A stretch of 6,488 bases of DNA from Candidatus Sulfotelmatobacter sp. GTDB taxonomy: Bacteria > Acidobacteriota > Terriglobia > Terriglobales > SbA1. A model generated the notes under the pieces. It worked only from the letters and a program-made list of their open reading frames with translations. It searched no databases and was not told where the DNA came from. Location: contig JASLEQ010000171.1 in assembly GCA_030151135.1 (NCBI GenBank), positions 1 to 6,488 on the forward strand. Direction: 5' to 3'. Positions 5,900 to 6,488 of this stretch are shown piece after piece (the first letter of the stretch is position 1; each line of letters begins with the position of its first letter). The translations under genes were made by a program, and so were the position numbers.

Positions 5900-5903
5900 A
5901 CGC

Positions 5904-6488
5904 ATGCTCCGCGAAGTCAGTCGATCTGAACTCGAGACTTTTCCATCGCTCGAATGGGATGACATTTCTAGTCGTGTTAGTCCATCCGTCCACCGTTGTC
6001 TTCAAAGAATTCTGGAAACGCAAGATGGCGGAAGTGTTTCGCTTGAGGAATCGTACGCGCTGGCGAACACGCAAGGCGACGATCTGCTCGGAGTGCTGGT
6101 TGCAGCCAATGCGCTGCGCAGCGAGCTGGCGGGCAATATCGTTACCTACGTCGTAAACCGCAATATTAATTTCACCAATATTTGTTTTGTCGGTTGCAAG
6201 TTCTGCGCCTTCAGCCGCGGGCCGCGCGAGCACGACACATATTTCCTGACGCTGGAGCAGGTGGCGGAGAAGTCGGTGGAAGCCTGGCAAATTGGCGCGA
6301 CCGAGGTCTGCATACAGGGCGGGCTGCCGCGTGATCTTTCGAAATTTTATTACCGGGACATTCTGCGCGCCGTGAAGAAGGCTGTGCCGCAGATGCACAT
6401 CCATGCATTCTCGCCCATGGAGATCGTATACGGCGTCGAACTGACCGGGATGCCTCTGGGCGATTATCTCGCGATGCTGAGGGATAAC
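5904..6488 (+). CDS. cofH: FO synthase subunit CofH (partial, 3' end outside window)
   Basis: The frame from the ATG at 5904 stays open to the last base, giving 195 codons of the N-terminal half. CofH is the radical-SAM 5-amino-6-(D-ribitylamino)uracil--L-tyrosine 4-hydroxyphenyl transferase that acts before CofG in making FO. The cluster-binding cysteines are C94, C98 and C101 in ICFVGCKFCAFSR, preceded by YVVNRNINFTN; then come GATEVCIQGGLPRDL and MHIHAFSPMEIVYGVELTG, which are distinctive of CofH. The related menaquinone enzymes MqnC and MqnE share the radical-SAM core, but HAFSPMEI and the neighbouring cofG-cofD-cofC-cofE genes decide for CofH. The first 75 or so residues are a helical lead-in. 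The gene is preceded by a 95-base structured gap and a strong ribosome site. It is cut by the window edge, not truncated biologically as far as can be seen. Confidence 0.95.
   Translation, partial: MLREVSRSELETFPSLEWDDISSRVSPSVHRCLQRILETQDGGSVSLEESYALANTQGDDLLGVLVAANALRSELAGNIVTYVVNRNINFTNICFVGCKFCAFSRGPREHDTYFLTLEQVAEKSVEAWQIGATEVCIQGGLPRDLSKFYYRDILRAVKKAVPQMHIHAFSPMEIVYGVELTGMPLGDYLAMLRDN

Noticed and set aside
5832..6404. 190-residue minus-strand frame, and the 106-residue plus-strand frame at 5836-6156, over the start of cofH
   Set aside because: The frame beginning at 5904 encodes clear CofH with its radical-SAM cysteines and a good ribosome site; the others show no family features.
5904..6488. 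MqnC or MqnE (futalosine menaquinone pathway) in place of CofH
   Set aside because: They share the radical-SAM core, but the HAFSPMEI stretch and location beside cofG-cofD-cofC-cofE fit CofH.

Overview
The window is a moderately GC-rich bacterial segment holding a compact coenzyme F420 biosynthesis cluster. Left to right: the 3' end of an ABC-F type ATPase gene (1-276, +); a 250-base spacer with a dispersed-repeat-like hairpin; a bactofilin gene (527-1012, +) closed by a very strong intrinsic terminator; a leftward pair made of a flavin reductase-like gene (2108-1608) and msrB (1558-1142); and, divergent from the pair, five rightward genes cofG, cofD, cofC, cofE and cofH, the last cut off by the right edge.

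The organism looks bacterial and probably Gram-negative. Bactofilin, ABC-F, MsrB and good Shine-Dalgarno sites in front of bactofilin, cofD and cofH argue against an archaeon, although F420 is best known there. The F420 genes are also unlike the actinobacterial form: FO synthase is two separate genes (cofG and cofH, not a fused fbiC), and CofE has no FbiB-type C-terminal reductase domain. The short palindromes around 1088-1138 and 305-325 resemble dispersed elements I associate with Acidobacteriota. That placement is an inference from memory, not a measured result.

The five cof genes together cover the dedicated route to F420. CofH and CofG are both radical-SAM enzymes and make the deazaflavin chromophore FO from tyrosine and a riboflavin-pathway pyrimidine. 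CofC activates a three-carbon phospho-acid with GTP, CofD transfers it to FO, and CofE adds the gamma-linked glutamate tail. cofG/cofD and cofD/cofC overlap by four bases each (ATGA and GTGA), cofC/cofE are 23 bases apart, and only cofH is preceded by a larger gap (95 bases). That gap contains two clear inverted repeats and then a strong ribosome binding site, so cofH may be expressed somewhat separately. The divergent flavin reductase-like gene starts only 37 bases from the chosen cofG start and could belong functionally to F420 or flavin metabolism, but nothing in the sequence proves it.

The most notable points are the one-locus F420 gene set with the FO synthase halves at opposite ends, the structured cofD-independent leader of cofH, and the question of which enzyme reduces dehydro-F420-0 if this organism uses phosphoenolpyruvate. 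No wholly new system is evident. There are no tRNA or rRNA genes, CRISPR arrays, insertion sequences or integrases.
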